From the NCBI RefSeq assembly GCF_035918015.1, contig NZ_CP109132.1:7316001-7380000 (forward strand): a stretch of DNA of 64,000 nucleotides. The letters run 5' to 3'. Under the pieces are notes generated by a model that had not been told where the DNA came from, ran no database searches, and worked only from the letters and a program-made list of their open reading frames with translations. Both the position numbers and the translations under genes were made by a program. Of the stretch, positions 54,284 through 63,099 are shown piece by piece (within the stretch, counting starts at the first letter, position 1; each line of letters begins with the position of its first letter). The stretch is from Streptomyces sp. NBC_01754 (GTDB lineage: Bacteria; Actinomycetota; Actinomycetes; Streptomycetales; Streptomycetaceae).

Positions 54284-57200
54284 GCAGGATCGCCATCGTC
54301 GGGATCGCCTGCACCTACCCCGACGCCACCACCCCCCGCGAACTGTGGGAGAACGCGGTCGCCGGCCGACGGGCCTTCCGCCGGCTGCCCGACGTCCGGA
54401 TGCGCCTGGACGACTACTGGAACCCCGACCCCACCGTCCCCGACACCTTCTACGCCCAGAACGCCGCCGTCCTGGAAGGCTGGGAATTCGACCGCGTCGC
54501 CCACCGCATCGCCGGCAGCACCTACCGCTCCACCGACCTCACCCACTGGCTCGCCCTGGACACCGCCACCCGGGCCCTGGCGGACGCCGGGTTCCCCGCC
54601 GGACAAGGCCTGCCCCGCCCGCGCACCGGCGTCATCGTCGGCAACACCCTGACCGGCGAATTCTCCCGCGCCAACGGCATGCGCCTGCGCTGGCCCTACG
54701 TACGCCGGGTACTGGCCGACGCCCTCAAGGACCAGAACTGGGACGACGACCGCCTCGGCACCTTCCTCCAAGGCGTGGAAGAGGCCTACAAGAAACCCTT
54801 CCCGCCCGTCGACGAGGACACCCTCGCGGGCGGCCTGTCCAACACCATCGCCGGCCGGATCTGCAACCACTTCGACCTCAACGGCGGCGGCTACACCGTC
54901 GACGGCGCGTGCTCCTCCTCCCTGCTGTCGGTCACCACCGCCGCCACCGCCCTGCTGAACGGCGACCTCGACGTCGCCGTCGCCGGCGGCGTCGACCTGT
55001 CCATCGACCCCTTCGAGATCATCGGCTTCGCCAAGACCGGCGCACTCGCCAAGAACGACATGCGCCTCTACGACCGCGGCTCCAACGGCTTCTGGCCGGG
55101 CGAGGGCTGCGGCATGGTCGTCCTGATGCGCGAACAGGACGCGCTCGCCGCCGAACGCCGCGTCTACGCCTCCGTCGCCGGCTGGGGCATCTCCTCCGAC
55201 GGACAGGGCGGCATCACCCGCCCCGAGGTCAACGGCTACCAACTCGCCCTGTCCCGCGCCTACGAACGAGCCGGCTTCGACATCCGGACCGTACCCCTCT
55301 TCGAGGGCCACGGCACCGGCACCGCGGTCGGCGACGCCACCGAACTGAAAGCCATCATGGGCGCCCGCGCCCATCACGGCCCCCGCCCCCCCACCGCCGC
55401 CATCAGCTCCATCAAGGGCATGATCGGCCACACCAAAGCCGCCGCCGGCATCGCCGGACTGATCAAAACGGTGATGGCCCTCGACACGGCGACACTGCCC
55501 CCCGCCATCGGCTGCGTGGACCCCCACGAACTCCTCACCGACGACTCGGCCAACCTACGGGTACTGCGCAAGGCCGAGCCCTGGCCCGACAACGCCCCCC
55601 TGCGCGCCGGGATCACCGCCATGGGCTTCGGCGGAATCAACACCCACGTCGTCCTCGACAAACCGGCACCCACCACACCCCGGCCCCCCAGCCGCCGCGC
55701 CACCCTCCTCGCCAACTCACTCCAGGACGCCGAACTCCTCCTCCTGGACGCCGAGTCACCCCAAGCCCTCACCCAACGCCTCACCCAGATCGCCGACTTC
55801 GCCGCCCAGCTCTCCTACGCCCAACTCGGCGACCTGGCCGCGACCCTCCAACGCGAACTACGCGAACTGCCCTACCGGGCAGCCGCCGTCGTCACCTCAC
55901 CCCAGGACGCCGAACGCCGGCTACGCCAACTGGCCACCACCACCACCGACACCACCCCCACGGCCGGCAGGCCGACCCTTCTCCCCGACGGCCGGACCTT
56001 CCTCGGCAAAGCCACCCCGCGGCCCCGCATCGGCTTCCTCTTCCCCGGCCAGGGCTCCGGCACCTCCACCGGCGGCGGCGCCCTCGCCCGCCGCTTCACC
56101 GAGGCCGCCGACGTATACACCCACGCCGGGCTGCCCACCACCGGCGACATGGTCGCCACCGACGTGGCACAACCACGGATCGTCACCGGCTCGACAGCCG
56201 GACTGCGGGTACTGGACACCCTGGGCATCGAAGCCGGCACCGCCGTCGGCCACAGCCTCGGCGAACTCACCGCCCTGCACTGGGCCGGCGCCCTGGACGC
56301 ACCCACCCTCCTCGACGCGGCCCGGACCCGCGGCACAGCCATGGCCCAGCACAGCGCCTCCGGCACCATGGCCTCACTGACCGCCACCCCCGAAGAGACC
56401 ACCGCACTCGCCGAAGGACTGCCCGTCGTCATCTCCGGGTACAACGGCCCCCGCCAGACCGTGGTCGCCGGCACCGCCGAGGACATCGGGACACTCACCC
56501 AGCGGGCACAGCAGGCCGGCACCCCCTGCACCCGGCTCGCCGTCTCCCACGCCTTCCACTCACCACTGGTCGCCCCGGCCGCCGACTCCTTCGGCGACTG
56601 GCTCACCACAGCACACCTGAACCCGGTACAACGCCGGGTCCTGTCCACCGTCACCGGAACGGAACTCGAACACGACACCGACCTCGCCGCACTGCTGCGG
56701 CGGCAGATCACCGACCCGGTGCTCTTCACCCAGGCGGTACGGGCGGCGGCCACCGAAGCGGACCTCTTCATCGAGGTCGGCCCCGGCCACGTCCTCAGCA
56801 CCCTGGCAACAGCCACCACCGGCGTACCGGCCCTCACCCTGAACACCGACGACGAGTCCCTGCGCAGCCTCCTGCAGACCGTCGGCGCCGCCTACGTACT
56901 GGGCGCCCCCCTCATCCACGAACGGCTGTTCAACGACCGGCTGACCCGGCCACTGGAGATCGGCACCGAATTCCGTTTCCTGACCAGCCCCTGCGAACAG
57001 GCCCCCCAGATCGACCTGCCCCCCACCGCCCCCACAACGGCCGGCAACGAGGGCACCACCGACACCCCGGGCCCCGCCACCGACGAATCGGCACTCGACG
57101 TGCTGCGCACCCTGATCGCCGAACGGGCCGAACTCCCGCCCGAACTCCTCGACGAGAACAGCAGCCTCCTCGACGACCTGCACATGAGCTCGATCACCGT

Positions 57201-60096
57201 CGGCCAGATCGTCAACCAGACAGCCCTCCGGCTCGGCCTCACCGCCGCCCACCTGCCGACCAACTTCGCCACGGCCACCGTCGCCGAACTCGCCGAAGCC
57301 CTCACCACCCTGGCCGAGACCGGAACAGACACAGCCACCCCCCTCGTCACCGGCGCCGCCCCCTGGACCCGCCCCTTCTCCGTCGACCTCGACACACTCC
57401 CACTGCCCGCCGCCGCACCCGGCGCGACGACCGGCACCTGGGAACTGTTCACCACCAAGGACCACCCCTTCGCCCACGACGTGCACCACGCCCTGGAGAA
57501 CACCCCGGTGGGCCCCGGCGTCCTGGTCTGCCTGCCACCCGCCTGCACCCCCGAACAGATCGAGCACGCACTGAACGGGGCACGAGCCGCCCTCACCGGC
57601 GAACAGGACCGCCGCTTCGTCCTGGTACAGCACGACCGGGGCGCGGCCGCACTGGCCAAGACCCTGCACCTGGAAGCACCCCACCTGCGGACCACCGTCG
57701 TCCACACCCCCGCGGCCGACGGCGCCGCCGCCCGCGTGGCCGCCGAGGTCGCCGCGACCACCCGCTTCAGCGAAGTCCACCTCACCGAGGACGGCACCCG
57801 GCGCGTCCCCGTACTCCGCGCCCTGCCCTTCACCCCCGCCCGCACCGACCAGATACTGGACCACCACGACGTCCTCCTCGTCACCGGCGGCGGCAAGGGC
57901 ATCACCGCCGAGTGCGCCATGGCCGTGGCCCGGGAGACCGGAGCCGCCCTGGCGGTCCTCGGCCGCTCCGACCCCGCCCAGGACAAGGACCTCGCCGCGA
58001 ACCTCCGGCGCATGACAGACAGCGGGATACGCCTCCACTACACCGCCGCCGACGTCACCGACCCCGCCCGTGTCTCCTCGGCCGTCACCGAACTCACCGA
58101 AAAACTCGGCCCCGTCACCGCCGTCCTGCACGGAGCGGGCCGCAACGAACCCGCCTCACTCACCACCCTCGACATGACCGCCGTCCACAACACCTTCGCC
58201 CCCAAAGTGGACGGGCTGCACAACATCCTGGACGCCGTCGGCGAGAACAACCTCAAACTCCTCGTCACCTTCGGCAGCATCATCGGCCGCGCGGGACTGC
58301 GCGGCGAAGCCCACTACGCCACCGCCAACGAATGGCTGGCCGGCCTCACCCAGGACATCGCCCGCCGCAACCCCGCCCTACGCGCCCTGTGCATGGAATG
58401 GTCGGTGTGGTCCGGCGTCGGCATGGGCGAGAAACTCTCCGTCGTCGAGTCACTCTCCCGCGAAGGCATCGCCCCGGTCTCACCCGACCAGGGCATCGAC
58501 ATCCTGCTGCGCCTCATCACCGACCCCGACGCCCCCGTGGTCACGGTGATCAGCGGCCGCACCGAAGGCATCGACACCGTACGCCGCGACCTCCCCCCGA
58601 TACCCCTGCTGCGCTTCACCGGCGCACCCCTGCTGCGCTACCACGGGGTGGAACTGGTCACCGAGGTCGAACTGAACGCCGGTACGGACCTCTACCTCAC
58701 CGACCACCTCCTGGACGGCAACCTGCTGATGCCCGCGGTCATCGGCATGGAAGCCATGACCCAGGTCGCCTCCGCGGTCACCGGACGCAGGGACGTACCG
58801 GTCATCGAGGACGCCCGCTTCCTGCGGCCCATCGTGGTACCACCCACCGGCACCACCCGGATCAGAGTCGCGGCCACCGTCACCGGCACCGACACCGTGG
58901 ACGTCGCCGTCCACACACAGGACACCGGCTTCGCCGCCGAACACTTCCGGGCCCGGCTGCTCTACTCCGCCACCGGCATCCCCGACGGCCCCCCCGACCA
59001 GACGGACCCGGACGTCCCGCACGCCCCACTCGATCCGGCGGCGGACCTGTACGGCGGCATCCTCTTCCAGGGAGAACGCTTCCGCCGACTGCGCCGCTTC
59101 CACCGGGCCGCCGCACGGCACGTCGACGCCGACGTGACGGTCGGCCCACCGGCCGGCTGGTTCGCCGGCTTCCTCCCGGGCACCCTGCTGCTGGCCGACC
59201 CCGGCATGCGGGACGCACTGATGCACGGCAACCAGGTATGCGTCCCCGACGCCACCCTCCTGCCGTCCGGCATCGAACGGCTCTACCCGATGGCCGCCGG
59301 CACCGACCTCCCGGAAGAAGTCCGCTACTGCGCCACCGAACGCCACCGGGACGGCGACACCTACGTGTACGACATCGCCGTACGCACCCCGAACGGCACC
59401 GTCGTCGAACGGTGGGAAGGACTCACCCTGCACGCCGTACGCAAAACGGACGGCTCCGGACCGTGGGTCGCCCCGCTGCTCGGCTCCTACCTGGAACGGA
59501 CCCTGGAGGAAGTACTCGGCACCCACATCGACGTCGCCGTCGAACCCGACCCGCCCCAGGGCCTGGAATCCACCACCGCACGCCGGGCGGCCACCGCCCG
59601 GGCCGTCCAACGGGCCCTGGGCCGCAGCACCACGGTCCGCTACCGGCCCGACGGACGCCCCGAACTCGACGACGGTACCCACGTCTCGGCGGCCCACGGC
59701 CCGGGAGTCACCCTCGGCGTCACCGCCACGACGGCCGTGGCCTGCGACATCGAGGCGGTCACCCTCCGGGGCACAGCGCAATGGGAGGGACTGCTCGCCC
59801 AACACGCCGAACTGGCCGCCCTGATCGCCAAGGAGACGGGAGAGACCCCGGACACCGCGGCGACCCGGGTGTGGTGTGCCGTCGAATGCCTGAAGAAAGC
59901 CGGACTGATGGCCGGAGCACCCCTCACCCTCGCCCCGCAGACCAGACCCGGCTGGGCCGTCCTGCACACCGGCGGGCCACGGATCGCCACCTTCGTCACG
60001 ACGCTGCGCGGCGTCGCGGACCCGGTGGCCCTCGCCTTCCTGACAGACGCTACGCCCACCCCCGGTGCTCCCGGCACACACGGGCCCCGGCCATGA
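54280..60096 (+). CDS. pksE: Iterative enediyne polyketide synthase PKSE
   Basis: 1938 residues. Domains in order: KS (Cys 211 in VDGACSSSLLSV, His 344 in EGHGTGTA, His 384 in GMIGHTKAA); AT (Ser 659 in GHSLGELTALH); ACP (DDLHMSSITVGQIV, phosphopantetheine Ser about 971); KR (VTGGGKGI near 1200 and the YATANEW region); DH (His 1476 in DHLLDGNLLMP); C-terminal phosphopantetheinyl transferase (ACDIEAV, WCAVECLKKAG). This fused PPTase architecture is diagnostic of enediyne synthases, which build a polyene used for the warhead. Ends are normal and all catalytic motifs are present, so it should be functional. Confidence 0.95.
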   Translation: MSRIAIVGIACTYPDATTPRELWENAVAGRRAFRRLPDVRMRLDDYWNPDPTVPDTFYAQNAAVLEGWEFDRVAHRIAGSTYRSTDLTHWLALDTATRALADAGFPAGQGLPRPRTGVIVGNTLTGEFSRANGMRLRWPYVRRVLADALKDQNWDDDRLGTFLQGVEEAYKKPFPPVDEDTLAGGLSNTIAGRICNHFDLNGGGYTVDGACSSSLLSVTTAATALLNGDLDVAVAGGVDLSIDPFEIIGFAKTGALAKNDMRLYDRGSNGFWPGEGCGMVVLMREQDALAAERRVYASVAGWGISSDGQGGITRPEVNGYQLALSRAYERAGFDIRTVPLFEGHGTGTAVGDATELKAIMGARAHHGPRPPTAAISSIKGMIGHTKAAAGIAGLIKTVMALDTATLPPAIGCVDPHELLTDDSANLRVLRKAEPWPDNAPLRAGITAMGFGGINTHVVLDKPAPTTPRPPSRRATLLANSLQDAELLLLDAESPQALTQRLTQIADFAAQLSYAQLGDLAATLQRELRELPYRAAAVVTSPQDAERRLRQLATTTTDTTPTAGRPTLLPDGRTFLGKATPRPRIGFLFPGQGSGTSTGGGALARRFTEAADVYTHAGLPTTGDMVATDVAQPRIVTGSTAGLRVLDTLGIEAGTAVGHSLGELTALHWAGALDAPTLLDAARTRGTAMAQHSASGTMASLTATPEETTALAEGLPVVISGYNGPRQTVVAGTAEDIGTLTQRAQQAGTPCTRLAVSHAFHSPLVAPAADSFGDWLTTAHLNPVQRRVLSTVTGTELEHDTDLAALLRRQITDPVLFTQAVRAAATEADLFIEVGPGHVLSTLATATTGVPALTLNTDDESLRSLLQTVGAAYVLGAPLIHERLFNDRLTRPLEIGTEFRFLTSPCEQAPQIDLPPTAPTTAGNEGTTDTPGPATDESALDVLRTLIAERAELPPELLDENSSLLDDLHMSSITVGQIVNQTALRLGLTAAHLPTNFATATVAELAEALTTLAETGTDTATPLVTGAAPWTRPFSVDLDTLPLPAAAPGATTGTWELFTTKDHPFAHDVHHALENTPVGPGVLVCLPPACTPEQIEHALNGARAALTGEQDRRFVLVQHDRGAAALAKTLHLEAPHLRTTVVHTPAADGAAARVAAEVAATTRFSEVHLTEDGTRRVPVLRALPFTPARTDQILDHHDVLLVTGGGKGITAECAMAVARETGAALAVLGRSDPAQDKDLAANLRRMTDSGIRLHYTAADVTDPARVSSAVTELTEKLGPVTAVLHGAGRNEPASLTTLDMTAVHNTFAPKVDGLHNILDAVGENNLKLLVTFGSIIGRAGLRGEAHYATANEWLAGLTQDIARRNPALRALCMEWSVWSGVGMGEKLSVVESLSREGIAPVSPDQGIDILLRLITDPDAPVVTVISGRTEGIDTVRRDLPPIPLLRFTGAPLLRYHGVELVTEVELNAGTDLYLTDHLLDGNLLMPAVIGMEAMTQVASAVTGRRDVPVIEDARFLRPIVVPPTGTTRIRVAATVTGTDTVDVAVHTQDTGFAAEHFRARLLYSATGIPDGPPDQTDPDVPHAPLDPAADLYGGILFQGERFRRLRRFHRAAARHVDADVTVGPPAGWFAGFLPGTLLLADPGMRDALMHGNQVCVPDATLLPSGIERLYPMAAGTDLPEEVRYCATERHRDGDTYVYDIAVRTPNGTVVERWEGLTLHAVRKTDGSGPWVAPLLGSYLERTLEEVLGTHIDVAVEPDPPQGLESTTARRAATARAVQRALGRSTTVRYRPDGRPELDDGTHVSAAHGPGVTLGVTATTAVACDIEAVTLRGTAQWEGLLAQHAELAALIAKETGETPDTAATRVWCAVECLKKAGLMAGAPLTLAPQTRPGWAVLHTGGPRIATFVTTLRGVADPVALAFLTDATPTPGAPGTHGPRP

Positions 60097-60325
60097 CCGG
60101 CGCAGCCGCACACACCAGGCACGGCCCCCACCGCACCCAGGGCCGCCCACCCCCCGCCCGGCCGGCCCGCACACTCCCGGCCGGCCCCGCCCCGCACCCG
60201 GCCCGGCACCCCGGACACCCCCCAGCGGGGCGCCCGGGGCCCGGGCCGGCACCCCTCACCCCACCCGTCCCCGACACGCCGGCGCCCGGCAGGGCCGGGA
60301 CCCGGCCACCGGCAGGGAGGCAGAA
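60097..60325. other. 229-bp gap where a thioesterase gene might be expected
   Basis: The usual neighbour E10/TEBC thioesterase does not fit in this gap. The DNA is extremely C-rich and shows no hot-dog thioesterase motif. GGCAGGGAGGCAG just before 60326 is the ribosome site of the next gene. Confidence 0.6.
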
Positions 60326-60874
60326 ATGAGTCCGATCGCCGCTCCGTCCGCGGAACCCGTCGACCTGAACGACCGAGCGCGGCTGCGGAGCACGTTCGCC
60401 GCGTTCCCCACCGGGGTCACCGTGGTGACCGCCGGCGGCGACGAACCGCGCGGCATGACAGCCAACTCCTTCACCTCCGTCTCACTCTCACCGCCGCTGG
60501 TCCTGGTCTGCGTCACCAAGGACGCCGTCATGCACCGCTGCCTCACCGCCTCGTCCGCCTTCGCGGTGTCGGTACTCGCCACCGGACAGCAGGACGTGGC
60601 CCGCCACTTCGCCGACCGCTCCCGCCCCGCCGGCGCCGGCCAGTTCGACGCCGTCGGCCCGCTGCCCGGCAAGGAGACCGACGCACCCCTGATCGCCGGA
60701 GCGGCCGCGCACCTGGAATGCCGCAAATGGCGGGTGTACGACGGCGGCGACCACACGATCTTCCTCGGAGAGGTACTCACCGCGACGCACTGGCCGGCCC
60801 GCGAGAGCCTGCTGTTCTCCGGCGGCCGCTTCCGCAGCTTCGCACCGGACCCCGGCGAGAGCAGGGCGGCATGA
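60326..60874 (+). CDS. Flavin reductase, E6-type
   Basis: 182 residues from ATG 60326. Flavin-reductase domain: FAAFPTGVTVVTAG, GMTANSFTSVSLSPPLVLVCV, FAVSVLATGQQDVARHFA, and DHTIFLGEVLTA with a conserved His-Glu context. The family supplies reduced FAD or FMN to two-component monooxygenases. In C-1027-type clusters the E6 gene has this place. Its stop overlaps the P450 start (ATGA), so the genes are coupled. Confidence 0.9.
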   Translation: MSPIAAPSAEPVDLNDRARLRSTFAAFPTGVTVVTAGGDEPRGMTANSFTSVSLSPPLVLVCVTKDAVMHRCLTASSAFAVSVLATGQQDVARHFADRSRPAGAGQFDAVGPLPGKETDAPLIAGAAAHLECRKWRVYDGGDHTIFLGEVLTATHWPARESLLFSGGRFRSFAPDPGESRAA

Positions 60875-62220
60875 GGACCCACCCGCCCGGCCCACCGGCC
60901 CGGGCGCTGCCGGGCCTGCTGAGGAAACTCGCGGTGGACCGCCTCGGCATGATGCGGGACGCGGCCCGGCTGGGCGACGCCGTCCGGGTCTCCATGGGCC
61001 CCAAGAAGCTCTACATCTTCAACCGCCCCGACTACGCCAAACACGTCCTGGCCGACAACAGCGCCAACTACCACAAGGGCATCGGCCTCGTACAGGCCCG
61101 CCGGGTCCTGGGCGACGGCCTGCTCACCAGCGACGGCGCGGTATGGCGCGAGCAGCGCAGAGCGGTACAGCCCGCGTTCAGACCCGGCCGCATCAACCAG
61201 CAGGCCACCGCCGTCGCCGAGGAAGCCGCCGAACTGACCGCCCTGCTGCGCCGCCACGAGGGCGGCGGCCCGGTGGACGTCCTCCAGGAGGTCACCGGCC
61301 TCACCCTCGGAGTGCTGGGCCGCACCCTGCTCGACTCCGACCTGAGCGCGCACGACTCCCTCGCACACGCCTTCGAGGAGGTCCAGGACCAGGCCATGCT
61401 GGAGATGGTCACCCAGGGCATGGTGCCCAGCTGGCTCCCGCTGCCCCCGCAGGCACGGTTCCGCCGGGCCCGCCGGGAGCTGTACCGGGTCGCGGACCTG
61501 CTGGTGGCCGACCGCAGCGCCCGGATGACCGCGGGCGATCCGGGCGACGACGCGCTCTCCCGGATCATCGCGGCGGCCCGGCGCCGCCCCGGGGACCCGG
61601 GACAGACCCGCACCCGGCTGCGGGAGGAACTGGTCACCCTCCTGCTCGCCGGCCACGAGACCACGGCGAGCACCCTCGGCTGGACCCTGCACCTGATCGC
61701 ACGTCACCCCGGCGTCCGCGCCAGGGTCCGCGAGGAGGCCCGCACCGTCCTGGGGGAGCGGGCCCCGGCGGTGGAGGACCTGCACCGGCTGACGTACACG
61801 ACCATGGTGGTGCAGGAGGCGATGCGCCTGTACCCGCCGGTGTGGGTCCTGCCCCGGGTCGCCCAGCGCCGCGACGAGGTCGGCCGGTACACGGTGTCGG
61901 CCAAGGCGGACGTGCTGATCTGCCCGTACATCATGCACCGCAACCCGGACCTGTGGGACGACCCGGAGCGCTTCGACCCCGGGCGCTTCGAACCCGAGCA
62001 GGTCGCCGACCGGCCCCGGTACGCGTACATCCCCTTCGGCGCGGGACCACGCTTCTGCGTCGGCAGCAACCTCGGCATGATGGAGGCGGTCTTCGTCACG
62101 GCCCTGGTCACCCGGGACCTCGACCTGCGTACCGTCGCCGGCCACCGGGCGGTGGCCGAGCCGATGCTGTCGCTGCGGATGCGCGGCGGGCTGCCGATGA
62201 CGGTGCATCCGGCGGGCTGA
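60871..62220 (+). CDS. Cytochrome P450, E7-type
   Basis: 449 residues from ATG 60871. Core motifs: AGHETTAS in the I helix (oxygen-activating Thr), EAMRLYPPVWVLPR (ExxR in the K helix), and PFGAGPRFCVGSNLGMMEA with heme Cys 396. It ends MTVHPAG. Fold type is like CYP102/CYP110 rather than common Streptomyces CYP105. In enediyne loci a P450 follows the core genes and acts on the warhead. No membrane anchor. Confidence 0.92.
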   Translation: MRTHPPGPPARALPGLLRKLAVDRLGMMRDAARLGDAVRVSMGPKKLYIFNRPDYAKHVLADNSANYHKGIGLVQARRVLGDGLLTSDGAVWREQRRAVQPAFRPGRINQQATAVAEEAAELTALLRRHEGGGPVDVLQEVTGLTLGVLGRTLLDSDLSAHDSLAHAFEEVQDQAMLEMVTQGMVPSWLPLPPQARFRRARRELYRVADLLVADRSARMTAGDPGDDALSRIIAAARRRPGDPGQTRTRLREELVTLLLAGHETTASTLGWTLHLIARHPGVRARVREEARTVLGERAPAVEDLHRLTYTTMVVQEAMRLYPPVWVLPRVAQRRDEVGRYTVSAKADVLICPYIMHRNPDLWDDPERFDPGRFEPEQVADRPRYAYIPFGAGPRFCVGSNLGMMEAVFVTALVTRDLDLRTVAGHRAVAEPMLSLRMRGGLPMTVHPAG

Positions 62221-62300
62221 ACGGCCCACGACCGAAGCAGGACCGGGAACCCTGCCCGTCCTTCGCTGGGCGGCCGCCGGCACAAGGGTGCCCGCCGGGG

Positions 62301-63074
62301 TCACGGGCCGGCCCGTCCCCCCGCCCCGCCCGCCACGTCCAGGAGCGCGATGAGTATCGGCGGGTCCAGTATGTCCTGCGGACGCAGGGTGATCTCGGCC
62401 GGCCGCGGCAGGGCGTCGGGGTGTACCGTCACCGGGCCGTGCCGCCCGACCGACAGCAGGCCCCGGGCGGGCCGGCCGAACAGCTCGCCCTCGTGGCCGT
62501 GGGGCACGGAGTGGAACAGGACGTACCAGGTGCCGCCCGGGGCGTCCTTCAGCACGAAGGCGCCGGGACCGTCGAGAACGGTCCAGCGGGCGGGCCGGCC
62601 CTGGCGCACACAGGACGGGAAGAGCCCGACGAAGACCCGGCCGGGTGCCGTACCGGGCGGGAACAGCACCCGGCCGCGCAGCGACAGGCTGTGCGCCACC
62701 GAGGACGGCCCCGTCACCGGGGCGGGGAGTTTTGGTGAGGTGCCGCCGAGTTCGCGATAAGCACGCGGCGAGAGTCCCACACAGGCTTTGAAACGCGAAC
62801 TGAAGGTACCGACACTGCTGTATCCGACCCGCCCGCTGATATCGGCCACACTGAAGTCGCTGTTCACCAGGAGCCTTTTCGCTTCCTGAATCCGCAGAGC
62901 GGACAGGAAACGCCCGGGAGAGGTTCCCGTCGCTTCCTGGAAGAGCCGGGTGAAGTGAAATTTGCTGAACAACGCGGTACGCGCCAGGTCATCGACCGTA
63001 AGGTCCTGGCCGAGATTGTCCTGCATATAGCGGACAACCCGGCGGACAGCCTGTTCGGCGGTGGTCGTGGTCAC
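62301..63074 (-). CDS. AraC/XylS-family regulator with C-terminal sensor-like domain
   Basis: 257 residues from GTG 63074 (GGGGGGATACC upstream). The N-terminal AraC DNA-binding domain has two helix-turn-helix motifs: LTVDDLARTALFSKFHFTRLFQEATGTSPGRFL and VADISGRVGYSSVGTFSSRFKACVGLSPRAYREL. The C-terminal 110 residues include GTWYVLFHSVPHGHEGELFG, not a known domain to me. This order (DNA-binding first) resembles SgcR2-like enediyne regulators. Convergent with the P450 gene; 25 bp after the StrR-like gene. Confidence 0.9.
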   Translation of the reverse strand: MTTTTAEQAVRRVVRYMQDNLGQDLTVDDLARTALFSKFHFTRLFQEATGTSPGRFLSALRIQEAKRLLVNSDFSVADISGRVGYSSVGTFSSRFKACVGLSPRAYRELGGTSPKLPAPVTGPSSVAHSLSLRGRVLFPPGTAPGRVFVGLFPSCVRQGRPARWTVLDGPGAFVLKDAPGGTWYVLFHSVPHGHEGELFGRPARGLLSVGRHGPVTVHPDALPRPAEITLRPQDILDPPILIALLDVAGGAGGRAGP

Positions 63075-63099
63075 GGTATCCCCCCGGAACGGCGCGGCG

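Noticed and set aside
53910..60329. 2139-residue ORF overlapping the PKS in another frame
   Set aside because: Pro/Arg/His-rich shadow; the 54280-60096 frame contains all PKSE motifs.
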